A stretch of 64,000 bases of DNA from contig NC_079243.1 of assembly GCF_028009165.1 (NCBI RefSeq), forward strand, positions 1,302,001 to 1,366,000, in the 5' to 3' direction. The DNA is from Akanthomyces muscarius. Its lineage: Eukaryota; Ascomycota; Sordariomycetes; Hypocreales; Cordycipitaceae. The first letter of the stretch is position 1, and every line of letters begins with the position of its first letter. The notes below the pieces were generated by a model. It saw only the letters and a list, made by a program, of their open reading frames with translations, ran no database searches and was not told where the DNA came from. Shown here in pieces: positions 34,861 through 46,250 of this stretch. The position numbers and the translations under genes were made by a program.

Positions 34861-35782
34861 TTATCGACATGCCGCGCGTTAAAATGGCTGTTAAGTATTA
34901 TGTATATTAAGCTACTTTTTAGGGTATTTAGCTAATTAAGTTATTAACTTAACTAAATATAAAATTAAAGTCTTTTATTAGGAGATAATATACTAACATT
35001 CATAAGACACGGACAATGGGTACATGTGTAACGCGTGTGACCAGATAACCCGAGAATGGTTAGCCCTAGCTAGCCCAACCTTGCCAAATTATAGATAGTC
35101 AGAGGATCGTCTAGTCATGGATTCTTGGCCACTGTGGAAACCAACAAATGAGGTTTATGCAATATTAGGTAGATAGCCAAGTATTTCTGCTAGCATGACT
35201 GTGTTGGCATCCTGCAGGACTCATTTCCAAGTACATATGACTCGTATTCACGCCTCGTGACCACCGCAATAAAGTCGGCCCACTTGCATTCTTCATGCAA
35301 TTCCCTGCGGACTTTATTTTATAATTATTGAAAGCGTTTGGGTCCGTTATCAAGCAAAAGCATAATGAGGATGGGTAGCATAATGAAGATTTGTCTGGTC
35401 ATACGAGTTCGTTAAGCCATCGAACGAGGTCGGGCCGAAGCAATGCCGTCTTCTACTCTATATCACGGTTCATTTGTTACCTCCGGTGGGATACCGAACA
35501 GGGCCGCTGGTACTGGGCTGTGTCACCTTGGTTAGCCTGTTCATTGTTAATTTTCTTAGGATGTGGCAGTGCGCATGAATGCGGCCTGAGTCAGGTAAAT
35601 CATCGCGTGTGCTCTTTCTCAGGGATGCATGCTTTTTTACGGGAGAAAATAGTACTTATAGCAAACAGTCGCCTACAGTTGGACTAGGACGATTCTCAGG
35701 ACACAAACCATTCGCTTATTGAACGTCCGCGTCTTCCCTTCCACTCATTTTTCACACTTGTCTTTGGCCTTATTTTGAGAAA
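34861..35782. other. Intergenic region upstream of the deiminase gene
   Basis: About 0.9 kb. A short TA-rich patch lies at 34890-34995; the rest has normal composition and no supported frame. The last part is presumably the promoter of the plus-strand gene at 35783. Confidence 0.45.
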
Positions 35783-38284
35783 ATGCGTTTTGCCTTTCTT
35801 GTAGCCACTTTGCCCCTCACTGGCGCAGTTCCTCGAGGTCTGCCTGGTAAGCGAGCTGAGAATCCCGATCCTAACTGGGACGGGCCGCCTTACAACCCAA
35901 AAGACGATGGGCCCTCTTACAACCTAAATGATAATGGGCCGCCTTACAACTCAAAAGACGACGGGCTACCTTACAACCCAAAAGATGATGGACCGCCCTA
36001 TAAGCCTGAGCATGATGGCCTACGCAGCGAGTCCTTGGTTACACCAAATCAGACGGCGGGTTCTGTCCCCCCAACCACCAACAGCTTCAAAGTAACCATT
36101 CTGGCGGATTCCAACCGTGATGGCAAGGTAGACATAGCGGGTTCCACCGACTTTGCGGGCAAAGAGACATGGACAGAAGAGTCTGGCGCGCTCTTTCTGT
36201 CCAACATTGTCGACACAGACCGTCGATGCTCGTCCCAGATTACTGGCTCTTGCGCAGACAATCTAGCCGATATTTTCTTCCTTGGGACTACGTTACCTGA
36301 AAAGCCAGAATTAGACCCGAAGATCGCTGAGAATATGCCATTGCTCGATTTCCAGTGGCAGGATTGGTTCGATGGTCTAAGTGAAAGTGAGAAGGCTACG
36401 TATAATGAGTGGAGGGGGAAGAGTGATGAGTATGCTGAGGCTTATCGGAAGGTGCGGAATGTGGATCAGCGGATATCTGCATGCCATGATTCTTCTGATG
36501 ATATTCTTCGCAACTCCACTTATCTTGCTCCTCTTCGAACCACGCCGAATCCCGAGCTGAGCGACTCAGCGATAGGTTCCATTACCGTGGCCGACAAGAC
36601 CGCCGCCTCCAACGTCCGTCTCTTCCAAAAGACGGCCGGTCAATGGAACTTCATCTCGTCAAACTATACCTTCAAGGCCGAGGATCTCAAGGCTGGCCTA
36701 GAACTTGGCATTGACGGCCGTGATGTTCGCCGTCCGGGGGGTTGGGATGGTAGAGTGAGAGTAGAGTTCAAGGTACAGGACGGGGAGAAGGTGGCCAAGG
36801 ACTCGGTGGAGCTTCGCGTTGCGCCTGTCTTGACACAGCATCATGGCCAACCTCTCAAGCAACTACTGACAGCAACCGGTTATGGAGGCGATGACCAGCA
36901 GCGCTTTATCAAGGAGCTCGGAGATATTTCTGGCAAGGCGGGGTTACAGACTCCTGTTCGAGTGATCGAGACCTCGAATTGCAACAAGAATGATGAGATT
37001 TGGGCTCAAGACTTTTTCGAGCCCGGCTACATGAGCATACCTGGATCTAACGGGCCCGTTAGCATACATATCATGATACGATCTGCTCAAGACTACCGCA
37101 GCGCCGGACGCAAGGTCTTCCAAGACCTGAGGTCCAATACAGTAGGGGCTGTTCAACACCTAGCGGGCGGTGTTACCACCGACTCGACGGGCAACCTGGA
37201 GACTGTCCCTCCTTATAAAACCAACGGGAAGTCGTACCCTGCCGGACGAGCTGTGATGGGCTCAGCGGGAAAGAGACCCTTCATGATGGACTTCTTGGAC
37301 GCTCAGGAAACGCAAGCCCCCATTGAGCTTGATACTTCGTGGCTTGCCGTCCAGCATACAGACGAATTCATGCAGTTTCTTCCTGTGGAAAGTGAGCGCG
37401 GCTGGGTCATGATGATGAATGATCCCCTTGCGGGCCTTGAGATACTCCAGAAAGCTCAGCAGGACGGTCATGGTAGTGAGCCGGCCGTTTCCCGTCCCAA
37501 GTCGCCGACTGACGGGGACAGGTGGCGCGTTACAAATACCATCGACGAACTGTTGAATGTCACCAACTTTGCGAGTTTCCAGAAATCCTGCGCGGATAAG
37601 ATTGAGGAGAATGTCAACATCATCAAGCGAGAGACAGGCATTACCAATGCGGAAATCATTCGCATGCCGTCGCTCTTTCAGGTTTATCGGAACGAGGCTT
37701 GGCAGTATGCGGAGGATAAGCCTAAGCCTCTCACCGATGAGGAAAAGCCTAAGCCTTTCACCGATGAGGAACTTGAAAGCCTTTTCGGTGAAATTTGGCC
37801 TTCGACTAACGGCGACCAACGCCGCCAGATCCACGATACGGTCCATTCCCAGACTACCAAGAGGGCCGGAGAGCAACAGGAACAGCAGCCAGCTAAGGAT
37901 TCTGAGAAGCAGGGTAGCGTCGGATGGCATGATATTCTTGAAGCCGGCACGCCGCCCCAAGAGTTGAAGAATTACCAGCCAGCAAATGAGACAGCGAGAA
38001 ACTTGATGGGCCGTCAAGCACAGGGTAGTGGCTCTGCCATCTCCCTCTACCCTGCTACTATTAATAGCGTTGTTCTGGACAATAAGCAGATTCTCGCCCC
38101 GAACCCATGGGGCCCGGTGATCGAGGGCCAGGACGTGTTAGCCGCCGGAGTGGATGCGGCCTACAAAAAGGCCAACTATACGGTTCTCTACATGGATGAC
38201 TGGTTCACGCATCATAAAAAGGTTGGCGACGTTCACTGCGGCTCGAATGCCATTCGTGAACTTACGGGTGTCAAGTGGTGGTAG
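35783..38284 (+). CDS. Secreted protein-arginine deiminase homologue
   Basis: A single-exon frame of 833 residues. It opens with a signal peptide (to about residue 17) and a Kex2-like Lys23-Arg24. Five tandem nine-residue units of the DGPPYNPKD type cover residues 33-77. The middle domain has FKVTILADSNRDGKVDIAG and DTDRRC, as in PAD middle domains. The C-terminal catalytic domain keeps all four expected residues: Asp410 (IWAQDFF), His525 and Asp527 (AVQHTDEFMQFLP) and Cys819 (DVHCGSN). Vertebrate PADs convert peptidyl-arginine to citrulline with calcium, and secreted fungal homologues exist but are poorly studied. A second tandem repeat (KPKPLTDEE/KPKPFTDEE) lies near residue 650. The intact motifs suggest an active enzyme despite the RIP-flanked location. 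Confidence 0.9.
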   Translation: MRFAFLVATLPLTGAVPRGLPGKRAENPDPNWDGPPYNPKDDGPSYNLNDNGPPYNSKDDGLPYNPKDDGPPYKPEHDGLRSESLVTPNQTAGSVPPTTNSFKVTILADSNRDGKVDIAGSTDFAGKETWTEESGALFLSNIVDTDRRCSSQITGSCADNLADIFFLGTTLPEKPELDPKIAENMPLLDFQWQDWFDGLSESEKATYNEWRGKSDEYAEAYRKVRNVDQRISACHDSSDDILRNSTYLAPLRTTPNPELSDSAIGSITVADKTAASNVRLFQKTAGQWNFISSNYTFKAEDLKAGLELGIDGRDVRRPGGWDGRVRVEFKVQDGEKVAKDSVELRVAPVLTQHHGQPLKQLLTATGYGGDDQQRFIKELGDISGKAGLQTPVRVIETSNCNKNDEIWAQDFFEPGYMSIPGSNGPVSIHIMIRSAQDYRSAGRKVFQDLRSNTVGAVQHLAGGVTTDSTGNLETVPPYKTNGKSYPAGRAVMGSAGKRPFMMDFLDAQETQAPIELDTSWLAVQHTDEFMQFLPVESERGWVMMMNDPLAGLEILQKAQQDGHGSEPAVSRPKSPTDGDRWRVTNTIDELLNVTNFASFQKSCADKIEENVNIIKRETGITNAEIIRMPSLFQVYRNEAWQYAEDKPKPLTDEEKPKPFTDEELESLFGEIWPSTNGDQRRQIHDTVHSQTTKRAGEQQEQQPAKDSEKQGSVGWHDILEAGTPPQELKNYQPANETARNLMGRQAQGSGSAISLYPATINSVVLDNKQILAPNPWGPVIEGQDVLAAGVDAAYKKANYTVLYMDDWFTHHKKVGDVHCGSNAIRELTGVKWW

Positions 38285-38954
38285 ACGGGGAGCGGGTGGA
38301 ATGAATCGTCCATTTATGACGATGACGTGGAACTGCTGTTGGCGGCTTTCTGCTTGAGCTTTCTGATTGTCTTGACGAAACGTTTTCTTGTGAGAATAGC
38401 TCATGCTATACTAAGCGTGGGCGTCCTGATAAAAACTCGATCCAATATGCCACACAGAATGATTGTTTGTATGGTATAGCTTAGACAGAATGAACGACTC
38501 TTGATTTGCTACATAGAGAGTGGAATGATACGAACCTAAGTACCTGTTGTAATACTGCTGCCTGGCAGGGTTATGGCACAAAATGCTTCGTGGTGCTCTT
38601 GTATTGCCGCATGTCCCAAGTCTTCTCTCTACGCTGTTGTAAACCACAACCAGATCGTGGGACTGCTGTGACTTGAAAGCGAAAATGATGGCAGCCTGGG
38701 CCGTGGGCCATAGGGCCGCTTATAACCGCCGAACCTCTCCGTAAATACATGCTACCCGACAGGATGCCTCGCGGAGCAAGACGAGAAAAAAGACGATAGG
38801 TTGACGTCTACCCGACTAACCCGTCTCCAGTGCGGAAAAAGAAAAACAGGATCAATTCTTAATTAATATATGTTATATAATTTAGTTTTCTCCTTCTAAA
38901 GAGCCTTCGCAGCGAACGCTAGGCCGAGAGGCTCGCTCTTGCTAGTAACAGAAT
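38285..38954. other. Intergenic region between convergent genes
   Basis: About 670 bp of normal composition between the deiminase gene and the small secreted-peptide gene, with a TA-rich patch near 38855-38890. No gene is supported. Confidence 0.45.
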
Positions 38955-39317
38955 CTAGATGCAGCACGTCCAGCTGCCGTCACGGCAGCCATAGTCCCAG
39001 AAGACAGACTTCCTGTTGCTGGGGCACCTGGGCTTGTGGCACATGGCAGGTCGACTTGGAGTGCCCTGCTGCTTGCAGCCGACGCGAGCAATAGCGAGGG
39101 GCTCCTCAGACTCGTGGCTAGCCTCAGCGGGGGAGGCGTAAGCTGTGTGAATAGATTGGTACGTTAAGGCAAAATAGAGGGGAAAAGAGCGAGACGAAGA
39201 GGGTTCGTGGAATCTTACCAGTAGCGGCGAGCCTGTGGTGGGACTGTTAGCGAGGTATAAGTCACAGCGGAGCAAGTTTTCTTACGCGAAGGTAGCAAAA
39301 ACCTTGAAAGCGTGCAT
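38955..39317 (-). CDS. Small secreted cysteine-rich peptide, 77 residues
   Basis: Three exons, 39317-39286, 39232-39219 (only 14 nt) and 39142-38955, joined by two GT-AG introns (53 and 76 nt), give an intact 77-residue product. A signal peptide (MHAFKVFATFALAATAYA) is completed only when the 14-nt exon is included, which supports the model. An acidic stretch (SHESEEP) follows and may be a propeptide. The mature region has six cysteines (38, 50, 55, 68, 75, 76), ending in a CC pair before the final Ile. Six cysteines in about 40 residues imply three disulfides. This is the profile of secreted effector-like or antimicrobial-like peptides; I do not recognise the family and assign no activity. 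It lies between the deiminase gene and the NLR-like relic. Confidence 0.75.
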
Positions 39318-39417
39318 CTTGGGAAGGTGTGGTGGTTCTGGTAAGTGTGTAGTAGACTAGACAGTTGATGATTTGGTTAAGCTGGAAGGTAAAGCAGGTG
39401 TAGGAGTGCAAGCGACC

Positions 39418-39427
39418 CTTTATATAC
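39418..39427 (-). promoter_or_regulatory. TATA box of the small secreted-peptide gene
   Basis: On the minus strand the sequence reads GTATATAAAG, about 100 nt upstream of the ATG at 39317. Position and sequence fit a strong core promoter. Confidence 0.5.
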
Positions 39428-39643
39428 TTGACTGTCCCGTTGAGCTGTATGCTCAAAAAAACAACAAGGTCATACTGTGATCTACAAAAGCTGAATAGCA
39501 AGAAATATTACGTAGAACGTGGCAGATGACACAAAAATGGAGCCTTTGAGAGAAGCCAAGCGAAGTTATCACCACATCAAGTCTAAAGAGGTTATATAAC
39601 GGCATAGCTACGAAGTACTTTACTCCAACCAGGATCTCGCCGG

Positions 39644-40480
39644 TCAACAGTATGCCTCGGGCGGATGAAATATTATGCCGACATCTAGTAAAGAAAAGTT
39701 ATCTTGCAGGCAAGCTAAGAGCTTTGACTGCATAGCGGTCAAGATAGACAGCCATTCTGACGGCGCAGGACACAAAAGGCCCTTTCGCAGGAACCCCGCT
39801 GGGGTCTGCTTTCCCAAGTCGTACTGGACCACTCCACCATGGGTTCCAGACGGAGTGCTCACGACAACGTCGCCGAGCCGGACATCAATCCCGTCTCTGG
39901 GCACGCCGCCGCCAATGCCAACAAGTACGCACAGCAATACAGACGGATATGTCCGTGCCATGTCGCGCGCGAGGGCTGCGGCTGAGAGCTTCCCTTGATA
40001 TCCTGCTGAGAGGGACGCAATCGCAACATTGTGGCCGCAGAGCTCGCCCAGTATATACTGGTTTGTATCACCCGAGGATCGAGGAAGTCGCTCGTGCTCG
40101 TCATCTAGCATGTATCGTGCTGCACTCATTTCCACTTCCAAAGGACATATCAGATCCACAGTATACGCGTCAAGCGTCAGACGCTTCTTGGGGCCTACTG
40201 TAACAGTTTCCTGTCCCTCTCGGACGCATTGTCTTGGGTCGCTCTTCTCTCGTCCCCTTCCCTCACTGCTGAGATCTTTGGGGGTATTCTTGGGACTCGC
40301 TGCCCTTTGCAACGCCGCTTCTTTGTGCAGTTTAGCGGCGTCCCTATCCCTTCCCCCAAGAAAAAGAAGGCGAGCTGTTTTGGCCATTACTATCGAGATA
40401 TCGGGGTGCTTAGGCCCAAGCGTATCCCTCATTTGCTCAGCATTTCTCTTGGCGAGCTCCAAGATCCCGCTGATGTTTTC
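39644..40480 (-). pseudogene. Truncated TPR plus nucleoside-phosphorylase NLR-type fragment
   Basis: About 275 codons are open and end at 39644. The first 60 residues (LELAKRNAEQMRDTLGPKHP ... DAAKLHKEA) match one to two TPR_12 units. From about residue 95, LDAYTVDLICPLEVEMSAAR, LVGIGGGVP, IDVRLGDVVVS and GGVVQYDLGK match the PNP/MTA-phosphorylase-like domain found at the N-terminus of many fungal NLR (NACHT or NB-ARC) proteins. There is no ATG at the start and a stop lies just upstream, at the border of RIP-like block 2. At the other end the phosphorylase domain stops early. TPR before phosphorylase reverses the common NLR order, so this may be a rearranged remnant. I take it as non-functional, but a short spliced gene is possible. 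Confidence 0.6.
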
Positions 40481-40499
40481 TTTCCGTTCGTATTACTTA

Positions 40500-42200
40500 A
40501 TAGACTACTATAAAGGTATAACTTAAAACTTAATAGGTATTATTGATAAAGGCTAATCTTAAAGAAAGGAAGAAGATTAAATTACTTTATACTTACTATA
40601 TAAAATAGTAGAAGATATATAAGAGTATAAAGGAGTTAATAATTATTAAAGAGGATAATAATAGGGCTTTAATAGAGACTATTAAGAGTATTAAGATTAA
40701 TTAGGGTAAAAGGTATCTATCTATAAGCTTTAAACTAATAGGTAAAAAGAGTATAAAAGATATCCTAATATCTTCTATTAAGGAAGAGGTAGATATTAAT
40801 ATAGAGAAGGCTATAAAAGATAAGTAGTCTTAATTAAGAGCTAAAGACTCTTTTATATTAGAATAAGTTATAAAGTTTTACTTATAACTAATTTATAATT
40901 ATAAAACACACTTAGACTAGATTTTTCTTATATACCTACTTATTTCTTTCTATTATTAGATATAATATTAAATTTTAGATTATATTAAGAGGATTATAAT
41001 ACTAAATAATATACTTAATATATATATACTATAATACCCTTATATTATAACTATAAAAGCTTAATACCTTATAATAAATAATAAGAATTTAATCTTTTTT
41101 TCTTTAATATAATATATTTTTAAAATACTATAATTAATTAATTATAAAGCCTTATTTTTATAAATAAGAATTACCCTTTTAGGTATCCTCTTTTAACCTA
41201 TAATAATAACTTAATATTAAGGCCTCTATTATAACCTATAAGACCTAAAATTAACCTATATAAAGTAACTTAACTTAAATTAACTTAATTCTTAAAGATT
41301 ATAATTAATTACTTAAAGGCGCACTCTATTATACTAATACTTAATACCCTACCTTTATAAGAGTAATACCTTAATATTAGAGTATGTAGAGTATTTTATA
41401 AGTAGGTATATAGCTTTTCTTTAGTATTTATATTCCTAGAATTATAATAGCTAAATATTTTTTAAGGTATCCTAAAGGCTTAAAGATAATAGTAGTAATA
41501 AGGCTTAAAAGGCTTAATAATTTTTTTAGAAGGGTATAATAAGTCTTTTTAATAATACTAATTTTTCTTTTTAGTAGTTAAGAAATAGTTAGGGAAAATG
41601 TTTTTATATAGTAGGTATTATTACTTTTTCTTTTTACTTAACCTTACTTTATTTTTTACTTATCTTTAGAGTAAGATATAGGTATATTTAGATTTTTAAA
41701 ATAAAAATCACTTAATTTTACTCTTTTACCTACTTAGTTTTAATAAAAGATTTAAAGGTTTAATCTATATCCTTTTTTCCTATTATAGTAGGATTTTTTA
41801 AGTACCTCTTAATACTAAGTTTAGTACTATTAGAGCTTTACAAATTTTAGCTTTTAATTTTATTTAGGATTTCTTTTAGGTAATAGTAATAGTAAAAGAA
41901 GGGTCTTAGAGTATTCCTATACTTAGGGTTACTATCCTATAGGAAAGCTATTATAGGTTATTAAGGGTATTATTAAGGGTAGAGTAGCCCCTCTACTATC
42001 TTACTAGACTAGTATATAGGGGCTACTTAAATATCTACTAGTAGTTTATATCTAGATATCCCCTTTTAAGCTTTATTAGTAGCTTATAAATTTATAGCTA
42101 ATTTTATTATAAATAGTTTTAAGGTTATATTAGATAGAGTGGTAGGGAGATAATTATAATAGCCTAGTATTATAGACCGCAGCCTAATAGTTCTCTTTCC
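40500..42200. repeat. RIP-like AT-rich block 2
   Basis: About 1.7 kb with the same TA-saturated, stop-rich composition as block 1 and no usable frame. It contains copy C of the 455-bp repeat (40993-41446). Its left border coincides with the broken start of the TPR/phosphorylase fragment. Confidence 0.8.
40993..41446 (-). repeat. 455-bp repeat, copy C (inverted)
   Basis: The reverse complement matches copy A along its whole length, including both ends. It is more heavily mutated than A: for example, GCGCG words in A appear as ATATA here. Copies A and C therefore flank the 28.5-41.0 kb interval in opposite orientation. Confidence 0.7.
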
Positions 42201-42967
42201 TTAATAACACACTATAGTGTGTCTCTCTCTTCCCTAACTATAGTTAAGGTTTTTCTTTTTAATTTTAATTTATTAAGTCATAGGGGCGTCCTATAGTCCT
42301 ACCCTAAGGTATAATTTAAAATACACGACTATAGCCGGCGAGGTAACATCTTAATAGTTCTAATCTATACTAAAGGGGTGGTGGAGTTATAAGGTTGATT
42401 GTAATATTGTGCGGGGTGCCTTAGAATTAAAATCTAATACTATCCTAGTCTTGTCACTATTAAAAGAAGGCGCGCAGGGAGAGAGTTTAATGAGGATCAA
42501 TTAGTTAATTGGTGATAATAATGAGGCTAAGTTCTGTGTGGGTGGAGAAGCCACCTCTTCTGACTAATAATTCCTCTGCCAAACTGCCTGCCTACACACC
42601 CTATGACCAATAGACGCCTTTTAGAGATGTGGCGCTTTTGGAGCGGAGCGCCACCAAGACGAGTTATGTGCTTCTTTGAAGCAGTCGCGCCACCGTGTTA
42701 GGGGTGGGGCGTTGCACGAGTAGCGAGGACGAGGTGGCTGACTAATTTGGACTGGTGGACTGGGAAGACGACGCCGCGCGCTCCATGTCAGACGTTCCTG
42801 AGGAGTACCAATGTTACACCAGCCAACATATCACAGGCCTATCTGCAGCAAAGCAACCACCGGCCCTATAATCACAAGTCTCCCACGGCTACGGTGTATT
42901 TCAAAGCGCAACACTTCAACGTCGCTACGACGGCGGTTTTAGGCGCTTACTCTTTCCGTTCGGTGCA
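42201..42967. other. Intergenic region upstream of the second regulator
   Basis: Composition returns to normal over about 42200-42500. The palindromic ACACTATAGTGT lies near 42208-42219. The rest is likely promoter and leader of the gene at 42968. Confidence 0.45.
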
Positions 42968-45329
42968 ATGGCCAGCCCTGTCCCAGAGCTATCTGGTGCA
43001 CCGCCACAGCTCAGCACAGCTGCATCAAGCTCTGAGAGGCTTAAGTCGAGTACCTCTGCCACACCAGCCAATATCATGAGCAGCTTGCCGTCGCAGAGCA
43101 GTGAAACCACCCCCGAGCTCCGCTCTCCATCGCACAGCAACAAGCCATTGGAAGAGGCCAGCGGCGCTCGTCGTCCGAGGCGATCACGTCGTTGGGTGGA
43201 CATGACCAAAGTTGCCTGCAAAGAGTGCCGAGAGAGACGAAGCAAGGTGCAAACTCACAGCGGGGGGAAATCCCCTTGTCCTTTCACCGAAGGCTCCCAC
43301 ACACTGATGACTTTTCTTTTCCTGACTAGTGCGATGGCCGATTGCCATGCGACCGTTGTCAATCAAAAGACATACCATGTCAGTATCCGACCACCAAGAG
43401 CAAATCTAAGGGCGAACTACGGCAGGAACTAGGGGTGATGCGCGAGGACCTTTTTTCTGCCAAACAAGTCATCAAGGCGCTGCTCAACCATGTTGGAGGA
43501 TCACAAGCTCTAGCACAATTGGCCGAGGGGCAAGCTGCTGAGGCCATCGTTGCCTCGCTGCTTGGCCGGCATGTACCTGCCACTGCTGCAAAACTGACAC
43601 CAATCATGCAGCAGCATCCTTCACTGGTCGCGCTGCCGAAAGACAGGTCTTCAGAGTTGGACCCCAAGGACCCCGAGGCCACCAAGCAAACTATGTTATC
43701 GCCATCTCTCATAGATCAGCCTATAGTGCCAGACGTGCCTACGAGCTGGGACTGGTTTGAGAGCAACTACCAGCTGGCGAGTACACATCAGGCTACCGAC
43801 GGTCCTACAGTCCCAGGAGTTACTTGTCAGCCATTAGTGACCCGACAAGACGGGCCAATCAAGTTTCTATCCGCCCAGCAATCAGCGCAGGGGACGATCA
43901 CCGCCCCGGGCAGCTGGACGACTGTCACAAATGACATTGAGCTCGTTCACCATCTCCTTGCTTTGTTCTTCTGTTGGGAATATCCAACTTTTGTCACACT
44001 GAGCAGAGAGCACTTTATTGAAGATTTTCGAAGTGGATCTCACAGATACTGCTCCCCAATTTTAGTAAATGCTATCCTTGCTACAGGCTGCCGCTTTTCG
44101 AACCAACTTGTGGGAAGAAGGATTTCGGATGATCCGTTTTCTGCTGGCGATCTCTTTTTCCAAGAATCTGAGCGGCTCCTCGAATGCGAAATTAATCCGC
44201 ATTCGCTGCCCGTGATTCAAGCACTTAGCATTATGTCTCTGAGGGAGATCAGTTGCGGCCGGCAGCCGTCAGCAAAATACCTAGCGGGCCAAGCTATGCG
44301 ACTCGCCTTTGAAATGGGTTTGCACGCTCCCAAGGAAGCAGAGCACACTTCAGATGACCTTCTTGTTTTGTCAGCGACGTTCTGGGGAGTCTATACTCTG
44401 GATAAGTAGGCATCCGACTTTATGCACGTTCCGACATGTCGACAGACGCTAACGCACAATCAAGTATGTGGTCTCTGATTATCCCAGCCGAGCCCCACGC
44501 CACTAAGCATCTGCGACTGCCTCTTAAGCGCTCTCTTCTCACAGCGGTCGACAGATTGATATGGATACCTTATGTTGACGAAGGTCCGCGCCTGCATATT
44601 AGCATCCAGCATGTCAAACGTCGCTAACTTTGTCACAGGTGCCTTGTCTACGCATTTATGCATCCAGCCAGCTCGAATACCAACAGTGTTTAGTTGCTAC
44701 TGTCAGCTCAGTGAGTTAATACATCAAGCGTCCTGTCGACAAACTCTGCCTATAAACGAGTCTCGAACAGCATACATTATCCAAACATATGCATTCTACT
44801 TAGCATGGTATGATAGCGCGCCGGAGCTAAGACAAGTCGGCAAACATTCGACCCCAAGCGTTCTATTCCTACAGTATGTATTCACCCTTGCCATATAACG
44901 ATTCATCAATGTTAAACAAGGCCGTGGAATAGTATATATTATCACTACGCCATATTGACGTTGTTTTGGCCAGTGATTGGCACTAAGCACATGGGGTCTG
45001 GACTATCTCCACCTTCTCTCTGCGTAGAAGCGGCCAAGACAATTCAGGAACTCGTTCAAGCATTTTCTCGCCTATACACCCTGCGTAGAGCACCAGCTCT
45101 TCTATCTCATATCCTTACGACTACCTGTATAGCTCTCCTCACTATTTCGAGAGACAAGGAAGTTCCGACTACAGCGTTTACAAGCTCGCAGGTAGGTTTA
45201 CTACCTGAGGATTTCTCTGCGTCTATTAGCTATGCCATCGGGAGCCTTGCGGAAATGGCCGTCTTTCACAAAGGTGCTCAGCAAGAACTGCTAACGGTCC
45301 AGCAACTTGTCTGTGACATATCTATTTAG
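42968..45329 (+). CDS. Zn2Cys6 fungal transcription factor, five exons
   Basis: Exons 42968-43246, 43330-44405, 44465-44583, 44639-44873 and 44933-45329 join in frame to 701 residues. The first intron splits the zinc cluster: Cys84 and 87 lie before it, and Cys94, 100, 103 and 110 after it. Introns 2 and 3 contain CTAAC branch points. The middle homology region follows the pattern of NirA/xylanolytic-type regulators: EYPTFVTLSREHFIEDF, YCSPILVNAILATGCRFSN, FWGVYTLD, FSCYCQLSELIHQ, YLAWYDSAPE and IYYHYAILTLFWP. The intact splicing pattern argues that it is functional despite the neighbouring RIP block. It lies between the block and the amidinotransferase gene, so it is a candidate regulator of that gene or of the deiminase (inference). 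Confidence 0.88.
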
Positions 45330-46250
45330 CACTAGCTTTAGTAAGCTAAGCACTCCCTGGCGATCTGTAATCTAGCGTGCTAATCAAACCAGGGATACTG
45401 ACTGCATCCGCCCTTTGCCTTGATGGGTGGGCTGTAGACCGCATCTTTGAATGATTTCGAGCTGTCAACGCGTCTTGCCCTTGATACCAATCATCTTTTC
45501 CATTTGAATCAGACACACACACATTGAAAAAATGGGTACATACACTCTTGACTTTTTCCATCAGGTGGTTTACTTTTCTTCTGCAGGATATGCATAGATT
45601 GGATCGGGTCACATTACGATGCCCCGTTACGGCGCTTTTATAGATGTGTTTTTTTAATCAACAGGTGTTAATAATAACAATGTTAGCATTAACGATTTGC
45701 ATCAACGAACCCGCGCTAATCCCTTCTTCTCCGACTTCGTAATCTGTCTTCTATTCGTTGTTATCTTTTCTTTCGCTACCAATTCTCCATTTCGCTCATC
45801 CCATCATCGCCATTCACGTCTGTCCAGTCCAGATCCAGCTTCTTCAGCTCCCGGGCGGGAAAATCTTGCTGAATCATTTTCCCATTGTACTGCTGCTGCT
45901 GGTTCTGTCTCTGCTGATTCTCTTTATACTCGGCCGCCGTCCTTGGACACTATTACAAATATACTATATTTAACTCAATCCTTCCTTATAATTCTAGTAA
46001 GTTTAGGAGCCACTTATAATTTACTTAGAAATTACTTAGAAATTACTTAGGACTTATATAGCAGCTACTTAGGCGAAAGGGTAAGGTAGCTTAATTAAGG
46101 CTTAGAGAACTTTAGCACCCCTAGTAAGCGCAGACTGTATAGCGCCCGAGGAAATATAGTAAAGACAGCAACCAAGAATTAGCAGCTTTAACGTGCGAGA
46201 ACAGACAAAATCGGCCAGCTATCTACACTATCGAGCAACCCGCGGCACGC
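45330..46250. other. Intergenic region between convergent genes
   Basis: About 0.9 kb. Short frames near 45700-46050 show no family features. A TA-rich patch with an 11-bp tandem repeat lies near 46017-46050. Confidence 0.45.
46017..46050. repeat. 11-bp tandem repeat
   Basis: Three near-perfect units of AAATTACTTAG in a TA-rich patch. Its TA-rich style resembles the RIP blocks and may be a small residue of a repeat. Confidence 0.5.

Noticed and set aside
35391..35687. 98-codon plus-strand frame just before the deiminase gene
   Set aside because: It could look like an upstream gene, but no conserved features or introns are visible and it lies in the likely promoter.
45697..46050. 117-codon frame with hydrophobic stretches near 45.7 kb
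   Set aside because: It runs into a TA-rich tandem repeat and shows no domain; the hydrophobicity reflects T-rich sequence.
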